DNA of 64,000 nucleotides from NZ13-RE01 sp049718665 (lineage in GTDB: Bacteria; Dictyoglomota; Dictyoglomia; Dictyoglomales; Dictyoglomaceae): positions 1 to 64,000 of the forward strand of contig JBNARO010000006.1 in assembly GCA_049718665.1 (NCBI GenBank). The letters run 5' to 3'. This document shows, piece after piece, positions 8,763-18,033 of this stretch (its first letter is position 1; the number at the start of each line of letters is the position of its first letter). The translations under genes were made by a program, and so were the position numbers. Under the pieces are notes generated by a model. That model had not been told where the DNA came from. It saw nothing but the letters and a program-made list of their open reading frames with translations, and did not search any database.

Positions 8763-9373
8763 AAAAGAGATTAGGAATCCTTGTATCAGGAAGGGGGACG
8801 AATCTTCAGGCTTTAATAAATGCGGGAAGAAGAAAAAATTATCCTGCGGAAGTTGTAGTAGTTATTAGTGATAATCCTAATGCTTTTGCTATCGAAAGAG
8901 CAAAGAGAGCAAATATCCCTGTCTATGTGGTTCAAAGAGAAGAGTATAAAACCAAAAAAGAATTTGAGGAGAAGATTAAAGAGATTCTTTTCTCTTACAA
9001 TGTGGATCTCGTAGTTCTTGCTGGATATATGAGAATTGTAGGAAAAACTCTTCTTTCTGCTTTTCCTATGAAAATTATAAATATTCATCCTTCTCTTCTT
9101 CCCGCATTCCCAGGTTTAAATGCCCAAAAACAGGCATGGGAATATGGAGTTAAGTACTCAGGATGTACTGTTCATTTTGTAGATGAAGGAATAGATTCAG
9201 GGCCAATTATAGGACAAAAAGTGGTTCCAGTATATGATGAAGATACTCCTGAGAGTTTAGCAGAGAGAATTTTGAAGAAAGAGCATATTCTTCTAAGAGA
9301 GGTTGTTAAAAAACTTTGTACAGAGGAATATAAATTAGAGGGAAGAAGAGTGATATTTATAGATAAAAAGTGA
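8759..9373 (+). CDS. purN: GAR transformylase PurN
   Basis: Transfers a formyl group from 10-formyl-THF to glycinamide ribonucleotide. LVSGRGTNLQAL binds the phosphate. NIHPSLLPAFPG carries the catalytic Asn and His, and VDEGIDSGPI carries the catalytic Asp. The 204-residue length is usual. The start is a TTG overlapping the purM stop, with GAGAGGGGG upstream. purH, which follows purN in many operons, is not here: only 52 bases separate purN from purD. Confidence 0.93.
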   Translation: MKKRLGILVSGRGTNLQALINAGRRKNYPAEVVVVISDNPNAFAIERAKRANIPVYVVQREEYKTKKEFEEKIKEILFSYNVDLVVLAGYMRIVGKTLLSAFPMKIINIHPSLLPAFPGLNAQKQAWEYGVKYSGCTVHFVDEGIDSGPIIGQKVVPVYDEDTPESLAERILKKEHILLREVVKKLCTEEYKLEGRRVIFIDKK

Positions 9374-9425
9374 TAATAACCTATGGCTCATACTTTACTA
9401 ATTCATAAACTAAAGGGGTGAAAAA

Positions 9426-10667
9426 ATGAAGGTTCTTGTTGTGGGAAATGGAGCAAGAGAACATGCTATAGTTTGGAAATTATCCTTAGATAAGAATGTG
9501 AAAGAAATTTTTGCAGTTCCCGGAAATGCAGGAATATCTCAAATTGCTAAATGTATCGATGAGAAAATAGAAAACATAGAAGAAATAGTAAATATTGCAA
9601 AAGAAAATAAAATTGATTGGACTATTGTAGGACCTGAGCTTCCTCTTTCCTTGGGAATTGTAGATGCCTTTGAGAAAGAAGGATTAAAAATTTGGGGACC
9701 AAATAAAGAATCTGCAAAGTTAGAGTATAGTAAGGCTTTTGCAAAGGAAATTATGAAGACCGCGAAAATACCTACTGCTGAGTTTAAAGTATTTGATTCT
9801 TATCCTAACGCTAAGGAATTTATTAAAAATTCTTCGTATCCTTTAGTAATTAAAGCAGACGGGCTTTGTGCAGGAAAAGGAGTAAAAATAGTAAACTCCT
9901 ATGAGTCTGCGGAAGAAGTTTTATATAACTTGATGGTTAATAAAATTTTTGGAAGCTCAGGGGAAAAAGTGGTTATTGAAGAATATTTAGAAGGAAGAGA
10001 ATTTTCTTTGATTGCAATAATAAAAGACGGAGACTTTTATTTCTTACCTCCAGCCCAAGATTATAAGAGAGTAGGAGAGGGAAATACAGGAGAAAATACT
10101 GGGGGGATGGGCTCTTTTGCCCCAGTTCCTTGGATTACGGAGAATATAGTTGATAAATGTGCAAAGAAAATATTCAAACCTCTTTTAGAAGAATTAGATA
10201 AAAGAAATATAAAATATCAAGGTTTTCTATATGGGGGATTAATTTTAGTAAAAGATGAGCCTTATGTGTTAGAATTTAATGTTCGCCTTGGAGATCCTGA
10301 AGCACAAGTAATCTTACCTCTTTTAGATTTTGATTTCACAAGTATTTTTTATAAGAATAATTTTCCTTGGAAGTTAGATAAAAAGGCACTATGTGTAGTT
10401 TTAGCATCTTATGGATATCCAGGAAAATATGAAACAGGGAAAGAAGTAGTTTTTGGAGATTTGAACTTTGAAAATCTCTATATATTTCATGCGGGAACAG
10501 TGAAAAAAGATGAAAGAATATTTACCGCAGGAGGAAGAGTCCTTTCTGTGACTTCTTGGGGGGATAGCTTTAAAGAAGTCAGAGAGAAAGTGTATCAAGC
10601 TATAGATAAAATACACTTTGAAAACAAGTATTATAGAAGAGATATAGGGATAGAACTAAGGGATTAA
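9426..10667 (+). CDS. purD: GAR synthetase PurD
   Basis: ATP-grasp ligase joining phosphoribosylamine and glycine. VLVVGNGAREHA opens the Rossmann-like domain, and IKADGLCAGKGV and EFNVRLGDPEAQ are the ATP-grasp and metal-binding segments. Length is 413 residues. The start follows AAAGGGGTG. It is the last gene of the purine operon, as in Bacillus. No clear terminator follows; the next promoter begins at 10722. Confidence 0.95.
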   Translation: MKVLVVGNGAREHAIVWKLSLDKNVKEIFAVPGNAGISQIAKCIDEKIENIEEIVNIAKENKIDWTIVGPELPLSLGIVDAFEKEGLKIWGPNKESAKLEYSKAFAKEIMKTAKIPTAEFKVFDSYPNAKEFIKNSSYPLVIKADGLCAGKGVKIVNSYESAEEVLYNLMVNKIFGSSGEKVVIEEYLEGREFSLIAIIKDGDFYFLPPAQDYKRVGEGNTGENTGGMGSFAPVPWITENIVDKCAKKIFKPLLEELDKRNIKYQGFLYGGLILVKDEPYVLEFNVRLGDPEAQVILPLLDFDFTSIFYKNNFPWKLDKKALCVVLASYGYPGKYETGKEVVFGDLNFENLYIFHAGTVKKDERIFTAGGRVLSVTSWGDSFKEVREKVYQAIDKIHFENKYYRRDIGIELRD

Positions 10668-10721
10668 AAGAGGAATAACTTGCACATTTATTTCTTGCCT
10701 CAAAAAATTTTTTTTAAATTA

Positions 10722-10750
10722 TTGACACTGGGGGTGGTTTGATGTATATT
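10722..10750 (+). promoter_or_regulatory. Promoter of speD-speB
   Basis: Consensus TTGACA (10722-10727), a 17-bp spacer and TATATT (10745-10750). Transcription would begin near 10757, leaving about 38 bases before speD. It separates the polyamine genes from the purine operon. Confidence 0.75.
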
Positions 10751-10794
10751 TACCTTTGACATTTTTAAAGAAAGGGGTTTAGAAGAGAGAAGAG

Positions 10795-11196
10795 ATGTTG
10801 GGACCGCATCTTGTTTTAGATTTATATGGATGTCCCAGAGAAGTTTTGGAAGATGTTAATTATATCTATGAAGTTTTAGATGAACTTCCAGAAAAAATAG
10901 GTATGCATAAAATCATGCCACCCTATGTTATAAGGTATCTTCCAGAGGAAGACCCATTAGATTGGGGAGTATCTGGTGTTGTTTTAATTGCAGAAAGCCA
11001 TATTACTATTCATACGTGGCCGGAGTTTAACTATATAAGTATAGATGTTTTTTCATGCAAGATTTTCGATATAGATAAGACAAAAGAAATATTGGAAGAA
11101 AAGTTCCGTCCTGAGAAAATTGAATGGGAAATATTGGTTAGAGGGAGAGAATTCCCTGTTCATCTTTTAAAGAGAGGAAGAAATGGATCAGGTTAA
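10795..11196 (+). CDS. speD: S-adenosylmethionine decarboxylase proenzyme
   Basis: Supplies decarboxylated SAM, the aminopropyl donor for polyamines. The small bacterial/archaeal SpeD cleaves itself at a Glu-Ser bond to form a pyruvoyl group. Here AESHITIHTWPE places that serine at residue 68. The later DVFSC supplies the catalytic Cys. At 133 residues it matches the short homodimeric class. A purine-rich AGAAGAGAGAAG precedes the ATG. It overlaps speB by 14 bases. Confidence 0.93.
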   Translation: MLGPHLVLDLYGCPREVLEDVNYIYEVLDELPEKIGMHKIMPPYVIRYLPEEDPLDWGVSGVVLIAESHITIHTWPEFNYISIDVFSCKIFDIDKTKEILEEKFRPEKIEWEILVRGREFPVHLLKRGRNGSG

Positions 11197-12061
11197 AACA
11201 ACCCCTTCTTTTGCAGGATTGCCAAATATTCCCTTTGAGAAGGCTCAGGTAGTAATTGTTCCTATATCTTATGAGGTAACTACATCTTATAGAAAAGGAA
11301 CAAAAGAGGGTCCATTAGCTATTCTTAATTCATCATACAACTTAGAGCTTTATGACGAAGAATTAGATACAATTCCCGCAGATATAGGCATATACACCTA
11401 TCCTGAGCCTTCTCTCCCTATAGGAGATTTGAAACTTCCCTTGGACTATATAAAAGAAATCACATTGAAAATAATAGAATCTAAAAAGTTTCCTATATTT
11501 TTAGGAGGAGAGCATACTATAACTATAGGGATTCTTTCTGCTTATATGGAAAAATTTCCAGACATTAGTGTTTTACACTTAGATGCTCATAGTGATTTGA
11601 GAGAGGAATATGAAGGAACTCAGTATCACCATGCTTGTGCTTTGAGAAAGGTAGGAGAAAAAATTCCTTTAATACAGGTAGGAGTAAGAAGCCTTTCAAA
11701 GGGAGAGAAAGAATTTATAGATAAAAGAGATAATATAAAAGTTTTTTGGGACTTTTTGATCAAAAAAGAGAAGGATTGGATAGAAAAGGTTATTTCTTAT
11801 TTAAATGAGAAAGTTTATATTACTCTGGATTTGGATGTTTTTGATCCTGCTATTATGCCCTCTGTAGGAACTCCAGAACCTGGTGGCTTAAGTTGGTGGG
11901 ATATTTTAAGTCTTTTAAAGAAAGTTTTTAAAGAGAAAAGGGTTTTAGGAATGGATATAGTAGAACTTTCTCCTATTCCTGGATTTATTGCTCCAGATTA
12001 TTTAGTTTCTCGCTTAGTTTATAAGATAATTGGATATTATAAAGAATATCAGAGAAAATGA
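11183..12061 (+). CDS. speB: Agmatinase / aminopropylagmatine ureohydrolase
   Basis: Ureohydrolase of the arginase superfamily, releasing urea from agmatine or N1-aminopropylagmatine. The two-manganese ligands are visible in GGEHTIT, HLDAHSDLR and TLDLDVFDP. YHHACALR is near the substrate pocket. It is 292 residues long and coupled to speD. With an aminopropyltransferase at 27 kb, a route through aminopropylagmatine, known in Thermus, is plausible. Substrate choice cannot be read from sequence alone. No speA is in the window. Confidence 0.88.
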   Translation: MDQVKTTPSFAGLPNIPFEKAQVVIVPISYEVTTSYRKGTKEGPLAILNSSYNLELYDEELDTIPADIGIYTYPEPSLPIGDLKLPLDYIKEITLKIIESKKFPIFLGGEHTITIGILSAYMEKFPDISVLHLDAHSDLREEYEGTQYHHACALRKVGEKIPLIQVGVRSLSKGEKEFIDKRDNIKVFWDFLIKKEKDWIEKVISYLNEKVYITLDLDVFDPAIMPSVGTPEPGGLSWWDILSLLKKVFKEKRVLGMDIVELSPIPGFIAPDYLVSRLVYKIIGYYKEYQRK

Positions 12062-13197
12062 TTAAAATTGCATTGGTTTTTGGGACAAGACCAGAAGCTA
12101 TAAAAATGGCTCCCCTTGCTTATACTCTTAAAAATTCCCAAAATTTCCATACCCAGATTATTTTAACTGCTCAACATAGAGAACTTTTAGACCAAGTTAT
12201 GAAATTATTCAATCTTTCCTCAGATTATGATTTAAACATTATGGAGGAAGGACAATCTCTCACAGATATTACTGCAAAAGTTTTGTACGGCTTAGATAGG
12301 ATTTGGAAAGAAGATAGACCAGACATGGTTTTGGTTCATGGAGATACTACTACAACCTTTTCAGCAAGTTTAGCTTCCTTCTATAAAAAAATACCCATTG
12401 CCCATGTGGAGGCAGGACTTCGAACATATGATAAATACCAGCCATATCCCGAAGAGATGAATAGACATCTTACAGGAGTATTAGCAGATCTTCATTTTGC
12501 CCCTACAAAGTCTGCAAAGGAAAATTTACTAAGGGAAAACGTTCCTGAAGATAGAATCTTCATCACTGGAAATACAGTTATTGATGCCTTTTTGTTTATT
12601 TATAAAAACTTAGGGGATTATAAACCAGTAGATATTCCTATTTTAGAAGGGAAGATGATATTAGTAACTGCCCACAGAAGGGAAAATTGGGGAGAACCCT
12701 TAAGAAATATAGCCTTAGCTTTAAAGGAAGTTTTAGATAGTTTTCCTGATGTATATATAATATTTCCTATGCATCCTAATCCCTTAATAAAGAAAGAGAT
12801 CTTACCTATTTTAGGTTCTCATAAAAGAGCATTTATAATTTCTCCTGTAGATTATAAGACCATGGTATATTTAATATCAAAGTCCTATCTTATTCTTTCT
12901 GACTCAGGAGGAATTCAGGAAGAAGCACCATCTCTTGGAAAGCCTGTTTTAGTATTAAGAGAAGTAACAGAAAGACCTGAAGCTATAAAAGCGGGAACAG
13001 TAAGGTTGGTAGGAACAAATAAAGATAAAATTGTAAAGGAATTATCAGAACTTCTTATTAATAAAGATTCTTATAAAAAGATGTCTTCTGCGATAAATCC
13101 ATATGGTGATGGAAAGGCAAGTCTAAGAATACTACAAATTTTAAAATATTATTTTGGGCTATCATCTTCTCTTCCTGAAGAGTTTAAAAGTGGATAG
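12058..13197 (+). CDS. wecB: UDP-GlcNAc 2-epimerase (non-hydrolysing)
   Basis: Interconverts UDP-GlcNAc and UDP-ManNAc for surface polymers. The family blocks are clear: FGTRPEAIKMAPL at the N-terminus, VHGDTTTTF, HVEAGLRT, and SDSGGIQEEAPSLG with TERPEA in the nucleotide-binding half. Length is 379 residues. The start overlaps the speB stop as ATGA, so it is probably translated from the same mRNA although the functions are unrelated. It probably supplies the ManNAc used by the TagA-type transferase at 19 kb. Confidence 0.92.
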   Translation: MIKIALVFGTRPEAIKMAPLAYTLKNSQNFHTQIILTAQHRELLDQVMKLFNLSSDYDLNIMEEGQSLTDITAKVLYGLDRIWKEDRPDMVLVHGDTTTTFSASLASFYKKIPIAHVEAGLRTYDKYQPYPEEMNRHLTGVLADLHFAPTKSAKENLLRENVPEDRIFITGNTVIDAFLFIYKNLGDYKPVDIPILEGKMILVTAHRRENWGEPLRNIALALKEVLDSFPDVYIIFPMHPNPLIKKEILPILGSHKRAFIISPVDYKTMVYLISKSYLILSDSGGIQEEAPSLGKPVLVLREVTERPEAIKAGTVRLVGTNKDKIVKELSELLINKDSYKKMSSAINPYGDGKASLRILQILKYYFGLSSSLPEEFKSG

Positions 13198-13894
13198 AAT
13201 TTCTATTTTGAAAGATATTCTTCTGGAGTTATTCTTTCCCTCAAAATGTGTCTTTTGCGGGACTTATTTAGAAGGGTATATCTGCCCTAAATGTCTCAAA
13301 AAATTAGATTTTCCTAAAAATTATTGTATCTTATGTGGAGCACCTCTTACATTTCCTGAAAATATTTGTTATAATTGTAAAAAAGGAGAAAACTTAATAG
13401 ATGGATTAGAATTGTTAGGATATTATCAAGGTCTTTGGGAAACCTTAATTTTCAAATTCAAGTTTGAGAATAAACCCTATTTAGCAAGGACTTTTGCTCA
13501 TATAGGAAGAGAGAAGATTGAGAAAAGAAATTGGAATATAGATTTTATTACTTTTGTTCCTATGTGGAAGGAAAAGGAATTAAAAAGAGGCTATAATCAA
13601 GCAGAAATTTTAGCTAATTTTCTAAGTAAGGAATTAAATGTAAACTTTATTAATACCTTGAGACAAATCAAGCCCACTTTAGACCAAAAGTCCTTAGGTT
13701 ATAAAGATAGATTTGAAAATGTAAAAAATATATATAAACTAAATTCAAAGGTCAATATAGAAGGGAAGAATATTCTTTTGGTTGATGACGTCTATACTAC
13801 AGGAGCTACATTAAAGGAATGTGCGAAGGAATTGAAGAAAGGAAAGGCTAATAAGGTCTTTTCTTTTGTAATATGTAGAACATTACTGGGGTAG
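13190..13894 (+). CDS. comFC: ComFC-family phosphoribosyltransferase-like protein
   Basis: ComF family protein, linked to competence and DNA uptake in relatives, with a type I PRTase fold. An N-terminal zinc ribbon has CVFCG, CPKCL, CILCG and CYNC. The C-terminal PRPP loop is LLVDDVYTTGATLKE. FVPMWKEKELKRGYNQAE is the conserved ComF middle. I prefer the GTG at 13190 (234 residues, eight bases of overlap with wecB); the frame stays open 36 bases further upstream. Confidence 0.85.
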   Translation: MDRISILKDILLELFFPSKCVFCGTYLEGYICPKCLKKLDFPKNYCILCGAPLTFPENICYNCKKGENLIDGLELLGYYQGLWETLIFKFKFENKPYLARTFAHIGREKIEKRNWNIDFITFVPMWKEKELKRGYNQAEILANFLSKELNVNFINTLRQIKPTLDQKSLGYKDRFENVKNIYKLNSKVNIEGKNILLVDDVYTTGATLKECAKELKKGKANKVFSFVICRTLLG

Positions 13895-13906
13895 GAGGTT
13901 TTGAGT

Positions 13907-14443
13907 ATGCAAATTAGTATAACTGGTAAGAATGTATCTGTATCTCAAGCTATGCAAGAATATGCAGAGAAAAAGCTGTCAAAACTTTCTCGTTTTTTTG
14001 ATCAAATTTCCCAAGTAGATGTAGTCTTTAAGGGAGAAGATAGAAAAGATCTTGGGAGAACTCATATTGTTGAAGTTACCATGAAAGTTAATGGGAGGAT
14101 AATTAAAGCAGTAGAAGAGAATCAAGATTTTAGAGCTTGTGTTGATCTTGTTGTAGATAAGTTAGAAGCCCAATTGAAAAAATTAAAGGAGAAATTAATT
14201 GAAAGGGGGAGAAGAAGTCCAAGTCTCCCTGAGGTCTTATCTTCTGAAGAGGAGTCTAAACCTAAGGTAGTAAAGGTTAAAAAATTTGGACTAAAGCCTA
14301 TGGATATTGAAGAAGCAATTCTTCAGATGGAAATGTTAGGACATGACTTCTTCTTATATTTAGATTCTGAGACAGATAAAATTTCATTATTATATAAAAG
14401 AAAAGATGGAAATTATGGATTAATAATTGCTGAGGAGGAATAA
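13907..14443 (+). CDS. hpf: Ribosome hibernation promoting factor, long form
   Basis: Binds the 30S decoding region and drives formation of inactive 100S ribosomes. The N-terminal S30AE domain (about residues 1-95) has the ISITGKNVSVSQAMQEYAEKK pattern. The C-terminal dimerisation domain begins near KPMDIEEAILQMEMLGHDFF. At 178 residues it is the long, self-dimerising type. ATG at 13907 sits eight bases after AGGAGG; a TTG six bases upstream is too close to that site. It overlaps secA by one base, a common neighbour order. Confidence 0.92.
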   Translation: MQISITGKNVSVSQAMQEYAEKKLSKLSRFFDQISQVDVVFKGEDRKDLGRTHIVEVTMKVNGRIIKAVEENQDFRACVDLVVDKLEAQLKKLKEKLIERGRRSPSLPEVLSSEEESKPKVVKVKKFGLKPMDIEEAILQMEMLGHDFFLYLDSETDKISLLYKRKDGNYGLIIAEEE

Positions 14444-16908
14444 TGGGACTTTTCTCAAAACTTTTTGATTCCAATGCCAAAACTTTAAAGAAGTTAGAAG
14501 AATATGTAAAGAGGATAAATGCCTTAGAACCTGAGATTTCTAAACTTTCCGATGAGGAACTAAGGAGGAAAACTGCTGAATTTAAAAATAGATTGGAAAG
14601 AGGAGCAACCTTAGATGATCTCTTAATAGAAGCCTTTGCGGTGGTAAGAGAAACTGCAAAAAGAAAGGTAGGGATGAGACCTTTTGATGTCCAGCTTATG
14701 GGAGGAATTGCTCTCCATCAAGGAAAGATTGCTGAGATGCAAACAGGTGAAGGTAAAACTTTAGTTGCTACAATGCCTGCGTATCTTAATGCTTTGGAAG
14801 GGAAAGGGGTACACATAGTAACAGTGAATGATTACTTAGCAAAAAGAGATAGATATTGGATGGGACCTATTTATGAATCTTTAGGACTTACTGTAGGGCT
14901 ATTACAGCATGATACTCCTCTATTAGAAAGACAAAAAGCATATAATGCTGATATAACCTATGGGACTAACAACGAGTTTGGTTTTGACTACTTACGTGAT
15001 AATATTGCTCTATCCCCAGAACATTTAGTCCAGAGACCTTTAAATTATGCTATTGTAGATGAAGTAGATAGCATATTGATTGATGAGGCAAGAACACCAC
15101 TAATTATTTCTGGTCCAGCTCAAGGAAATAGCCAAATTTATAAACTTGCTATTAGAGCAGCAAGAATTTTGGAAAAGGATAAGGATTATACTGCTGATGA
15201 AAAAACAAAAACTATATCTTTAACCGATGAGGGATTAAGAAAGGCTGAGAAGTTTTTAGGAGTAAAAGATTTATATGATTTTGAACATATGGATTTAGCT
15301 CATGCTCTTCTTCAGTGTTTAAAAGCTCTTAATTTCTTCCATAGAGATAGGGATTATATTGTAAAGGACGGAGAAGTAATTATTGTAGATGAGTTTACAG
15401 GAAGACTTATGTTTGGAAGAAGATATAGTGATGGACTACATCAAGCTATTGAAGCAAAAGAGGGTGTAAGGATTAGAGATGAAAATGTTACTTTGGCAAC
15501 CATATCCATTCAAAACTACTTTAGAATGTACAAAAAACTTGCAGGAATGACAGGGACAGCAGCAACAGAGGAGGAAGAATTTGTCAAAATTTATGGATTA
15601 GAAGTAGTAGTTATACCTCCTAATAAGCCTTTGAGAAGAATTAATTATCCTGATGTTATATATAAAACAGAAAGAGAAAAGTTCTCTGCAGTGGTTAAAG
15701 AGATAGAGGAATTATATAAGATAGGAAGACCAGTATTGGTAGGAACTACTTCTATAGAAAAATCTGAAAGGTTAAGCCAGATGTTAAGGAGTAAAGGGAT
15801 TCCTCATCAAGTATTAAATGCAAAGTATCATGAGAAAGAAGCATATATTATTGCGCAAGCAGGAAGACTTAAAGCTGTAACTATTGCAACAAATATGGCA
15901 GGTAGAGGTACAGATATACTTCTTGGTGGAAATCCTGAGATGCTTGCAAAACAGGAAGTAGACCCTGAGAAGGATAAAGAAAGATATCAAAAAAAGTTTG
16001 AAGAATATAAAAAGATATGTGAAGAAGAAAGGAAAAAGGTTGTGGAATTAGGAGGACTCCATGTGATAGGGACAGAAAGACATGAAAGTAGAAGAATTGA
16101 TAACCAGCTAAGAGGAAGAGCAGGAAGGCAAGGAGATCCAGGTTCCTCTCGTTTCTATCTATCTTTAGAAGATGACCTTTTAAGACTTTTTGGAGGGGAA
16201 CAGATTAAGAATATAATGTCTAAATTGGGAATGGAAGATGGGCAACCTATAGAATCACCTCTTTTAACAAGAATTATTGAAAATAGCCAAGCAAAGGTAG
16301 AAAGAATGAATTTTGAGATAAGAAAACAGCTTTTAGAATATGATGATGTATTGAATAAGCAAAGGGAGATAGTATATAGTGAAAGAAGAAAGATTCTTTT
16401 AAAAGAAAATTTAGAAGAACTTATGAAAAATATATTGAATAGAGTAATAGAAAGATTCTTTAACGAGTTACTTCAGGAAGATAAAGAAAATTGGCATAAG
16501 GTTTTTATAAACCTCTTTGGGTTTTTGCCAAGGGATTGGAAAAATATTCTTGAAAAAAATGAAGAAGAAATTTTTGAAGAGTTAAAAAGAAGAATAGAGG
16601 AAAGATTTGAAGAGAGGAAAAGAGAATTTGGAGAGGAATTGTGGTCTCAACTTCAAAGATTAGTGCTATTATATGTTATAGATAAATTATGGATTGAACA
16701 TCTTAATGATATGGATGCATTAAGAGAAGGAATTGGGTTAAGAGCTATAGCTCATCAAGATCCTTTAGTAGAGTATAAGAAAGAAGCATATGAAATGTTT
16801 CAAAATATGGTATATACTTTTGAATGGGAAAGTATAAGATACCTATTTAATATACATGTAGCTCAAGATAAGACCTCTAAAACTATAAGTAAAGGAAGGA
16901 GGAATTAG
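14443..16908 (+). CDS. secA: Preprotein translocase ATPase SecA
   Basis: Motor of Sec export at the inner face of the membrane. Walker A is MQTGEGKTLVA (about residues 99-108), the DEAD-type box is VDEVDSILIDEA, and NMAGRGTDILLGG and GRAGRQGD complete the helicase core. The protein ends at 821 residues without the C-terminal zinc-binding SecB-docking tail seen in many SecAs, as in other short thermophile forms. GAGGAGG overlaps the hpf stop. The first prfB ribosome site lies inside its last codons. Confidence 0.96.
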   Translation: MGLFSKLFDSNAKTLKKLEEYVKRINALEPEISKLSDEELRRKTAEFKNRLERGATLDDLLIEAFAVVRETAKRKVGMRPFDVQLMGGIALHQGKIAEMQTGEGKTLVATMPAYLNALEGKGVHIVTVNDYLAKRDRYWMGPIYESLGLTVGLLQHDTPLLERQKAYNADITYGTNNEFGFDYLRDNIALSPEHLVQRPLNYAIVDEVDSILIDEARTPLIISGPAQGNSQIYKLAIRAARILEKDKDYTADEKTKTISLTDEGLRKAEKFLGVKDLYDFEHMDLAHALLQCLKALNFFHRDRDYIVKDGEVIIVDEFTGRLMFGRRYSDGLHQAIEAKEGVRIRDENVTLATISIQNYFRMYKKLAGMTGTAATEEEEFVKIYGLEVVVIPPNKPLRRINYPDVIYKTEREKFSAVVKEIEELYKIGRPVLVGTTSIEKSERLSQMLRSKGIPHQVLNAKYHEKEAYIIAQAGRLKAVTIATNMAGRGTDILLGGNPEMLAKQEVDPEKDKERYQKKFEEYKKICEEERKKVVELGGLHVIGTERHESRRIDNQLRGRAGRQGDPGSSRFYLSLEDDLLRLFGGEQIKNIMSKLGMEDGQPIESPLLTRIIENSQAKVERMNFEIRKQLLEYDDVLNKQREIVYSERRKILLKENLEELMKNILNRVIERFFNELLQEDKENWHKVFINLFGFLPRDWKNILEKNEEEIFEELKRRIEERFEERKREFGEELWSQLQRLVLLYVIDKLWIEHLNDMDALREGIGLRAIAHQDPLVEYKKEAYEMFQNMVYTFEWESIRYLFNIHVAQDKTSKTISKGRRN

Positions 16909-16910
16909 TT

Positions 16911-18033
16911 ATGGTAATATCGTCTGTAGATTTAGTCAGCATATATCAAGAGTTAATTAACAAGTATAAGCAATTGAGAGGATATCTTTGACATAAGAGA
17001 GGAAGAGAGAGAATTAAAAAATATAGAAGAAGAGCTTTCTAAGAGAGGTTGGGAGAATCAGGAAAAACTAAAGGAGTTGACCACAAAATATCATAGATTG
17101 AAGGATAGATTAGATAAATGGTATTTTTTAGAAAAGGAAGCAAAGGAGCTTTCTGAGTGGAAGGAATTTATTGAAGAGGGAGAAGAGTTTAAAGAAGAAT
17201 TTTCTCAGAAGTTAAAAAAATTTGGAGAATTATTAAAAACTTTTGAATTGGAATCTATCCTTCAGGACCCACATGATAGAGGTAATGCAATTTTATCCCT
17301 TCATGCAGGAACAGGAGGAACAGATGCTCAGGATTGGACAGAAATTCTCTTAAGAATGTATATAAGATGGGCAGAAAAAAAGAATTATAAAGTAAAGATA
17401 ACAGATATCTCTCCAGGGGAAGAGGCAGGAATAAAGAGTGCTACCTTGTTCATTGAAGGAGAAAATGCTTATGGATATCTCAAGAGTGAAAAGGGAGTTC
17501 ACAGATTAGTAAGAATTTCTCCTTTTGATGCTAACCACAGAAGACACACATCTTTTGCTTTAGTAGAAGTTATNNNNNNNNNNCTTCCAGATAGCAAAGT
17601 GGAGATTAGACCTGAAGATTTAAAAATAGAGACTTTTAGAGCAGGAGGGGCGGGGGGTCAGCATGTAAATAAAGTAGAATCTGCTGTAAGAATTACTCAT
17701 ATTCCTACAGGAATAGTGGTGCAATGCCAAAATGAGAGGTCTCAATATGCTAATAAAGAAATGGCATTAAGAATTTTAAAAGCCCGATTAGAGGAATTAG
17801 AAGAGAAGAAAAGAAGGGAACAGATTCAGGCTTTGAAAGGAGAAGTGCAAGAAATAAGTTGGGGAAATCAAATAAGATCTTATGTTTTTCATCCATATAC
17901 TTTAGTAAAAGATCACAGAACTGGAGTGGAAATTGGAAACATTCAAGCGGTGATTGACGGAGATTTAGATCCTTTTATTGAGGCTTATTTGTATAAAGAA
18001 TGGCAAAAACAAAAAGGATCTTCTGATAAATGA
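16911..18033 (+). CDS. prfB: Peptide chain release factor 2, with programmed +1 frameshift
   Basis: Terminates translation at UGA and UAA. The true start is ATG 16911, eight bases after AGGAGG. Frame 0 runs 26 codons to CTT-TGA at 16986-16991; skipping T16989 continues into the long frame to 18033 (373 residues). ISPFDANHRRHTSF contains the SPF anticodon-like tripeptide of RF2, and AGGAGGQHVNKVES the GGQ peptidyl-release loop. Ten Ns at 17574-17583 hide four residues but keep frame and expected length. Annotation from the second frame alone would lose the N-terminal 55 residues. It overlaps csaB by four bases. Confidence 0.93.
16977..16992 (+). promoter_or_regulatory. RF2 autoregulatory frameshift site
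   Basis: AGAGGA (internal Shine-Dalgarno-like), TAT, then the slippery CTT followed by TGA and C. The layout is the conserved bacterial prfB site (AGGGGG-TAT-CTT-TGA-C) with a slightly weaker internal SD. Low RF2 lets the ribosome slip +1 past the UGA. Confidence 0.93.
17574..17583. other. Assembly gap of ten Ns inside prfB
   Basis: Ten undetermined bases follow GAAGTTAT. The flanking frame is preserved and the spacing matches other RF2 proteins (about four residues between VEV and LPDS), so the gap size looks right or nearly so. Confidence 0.99.
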
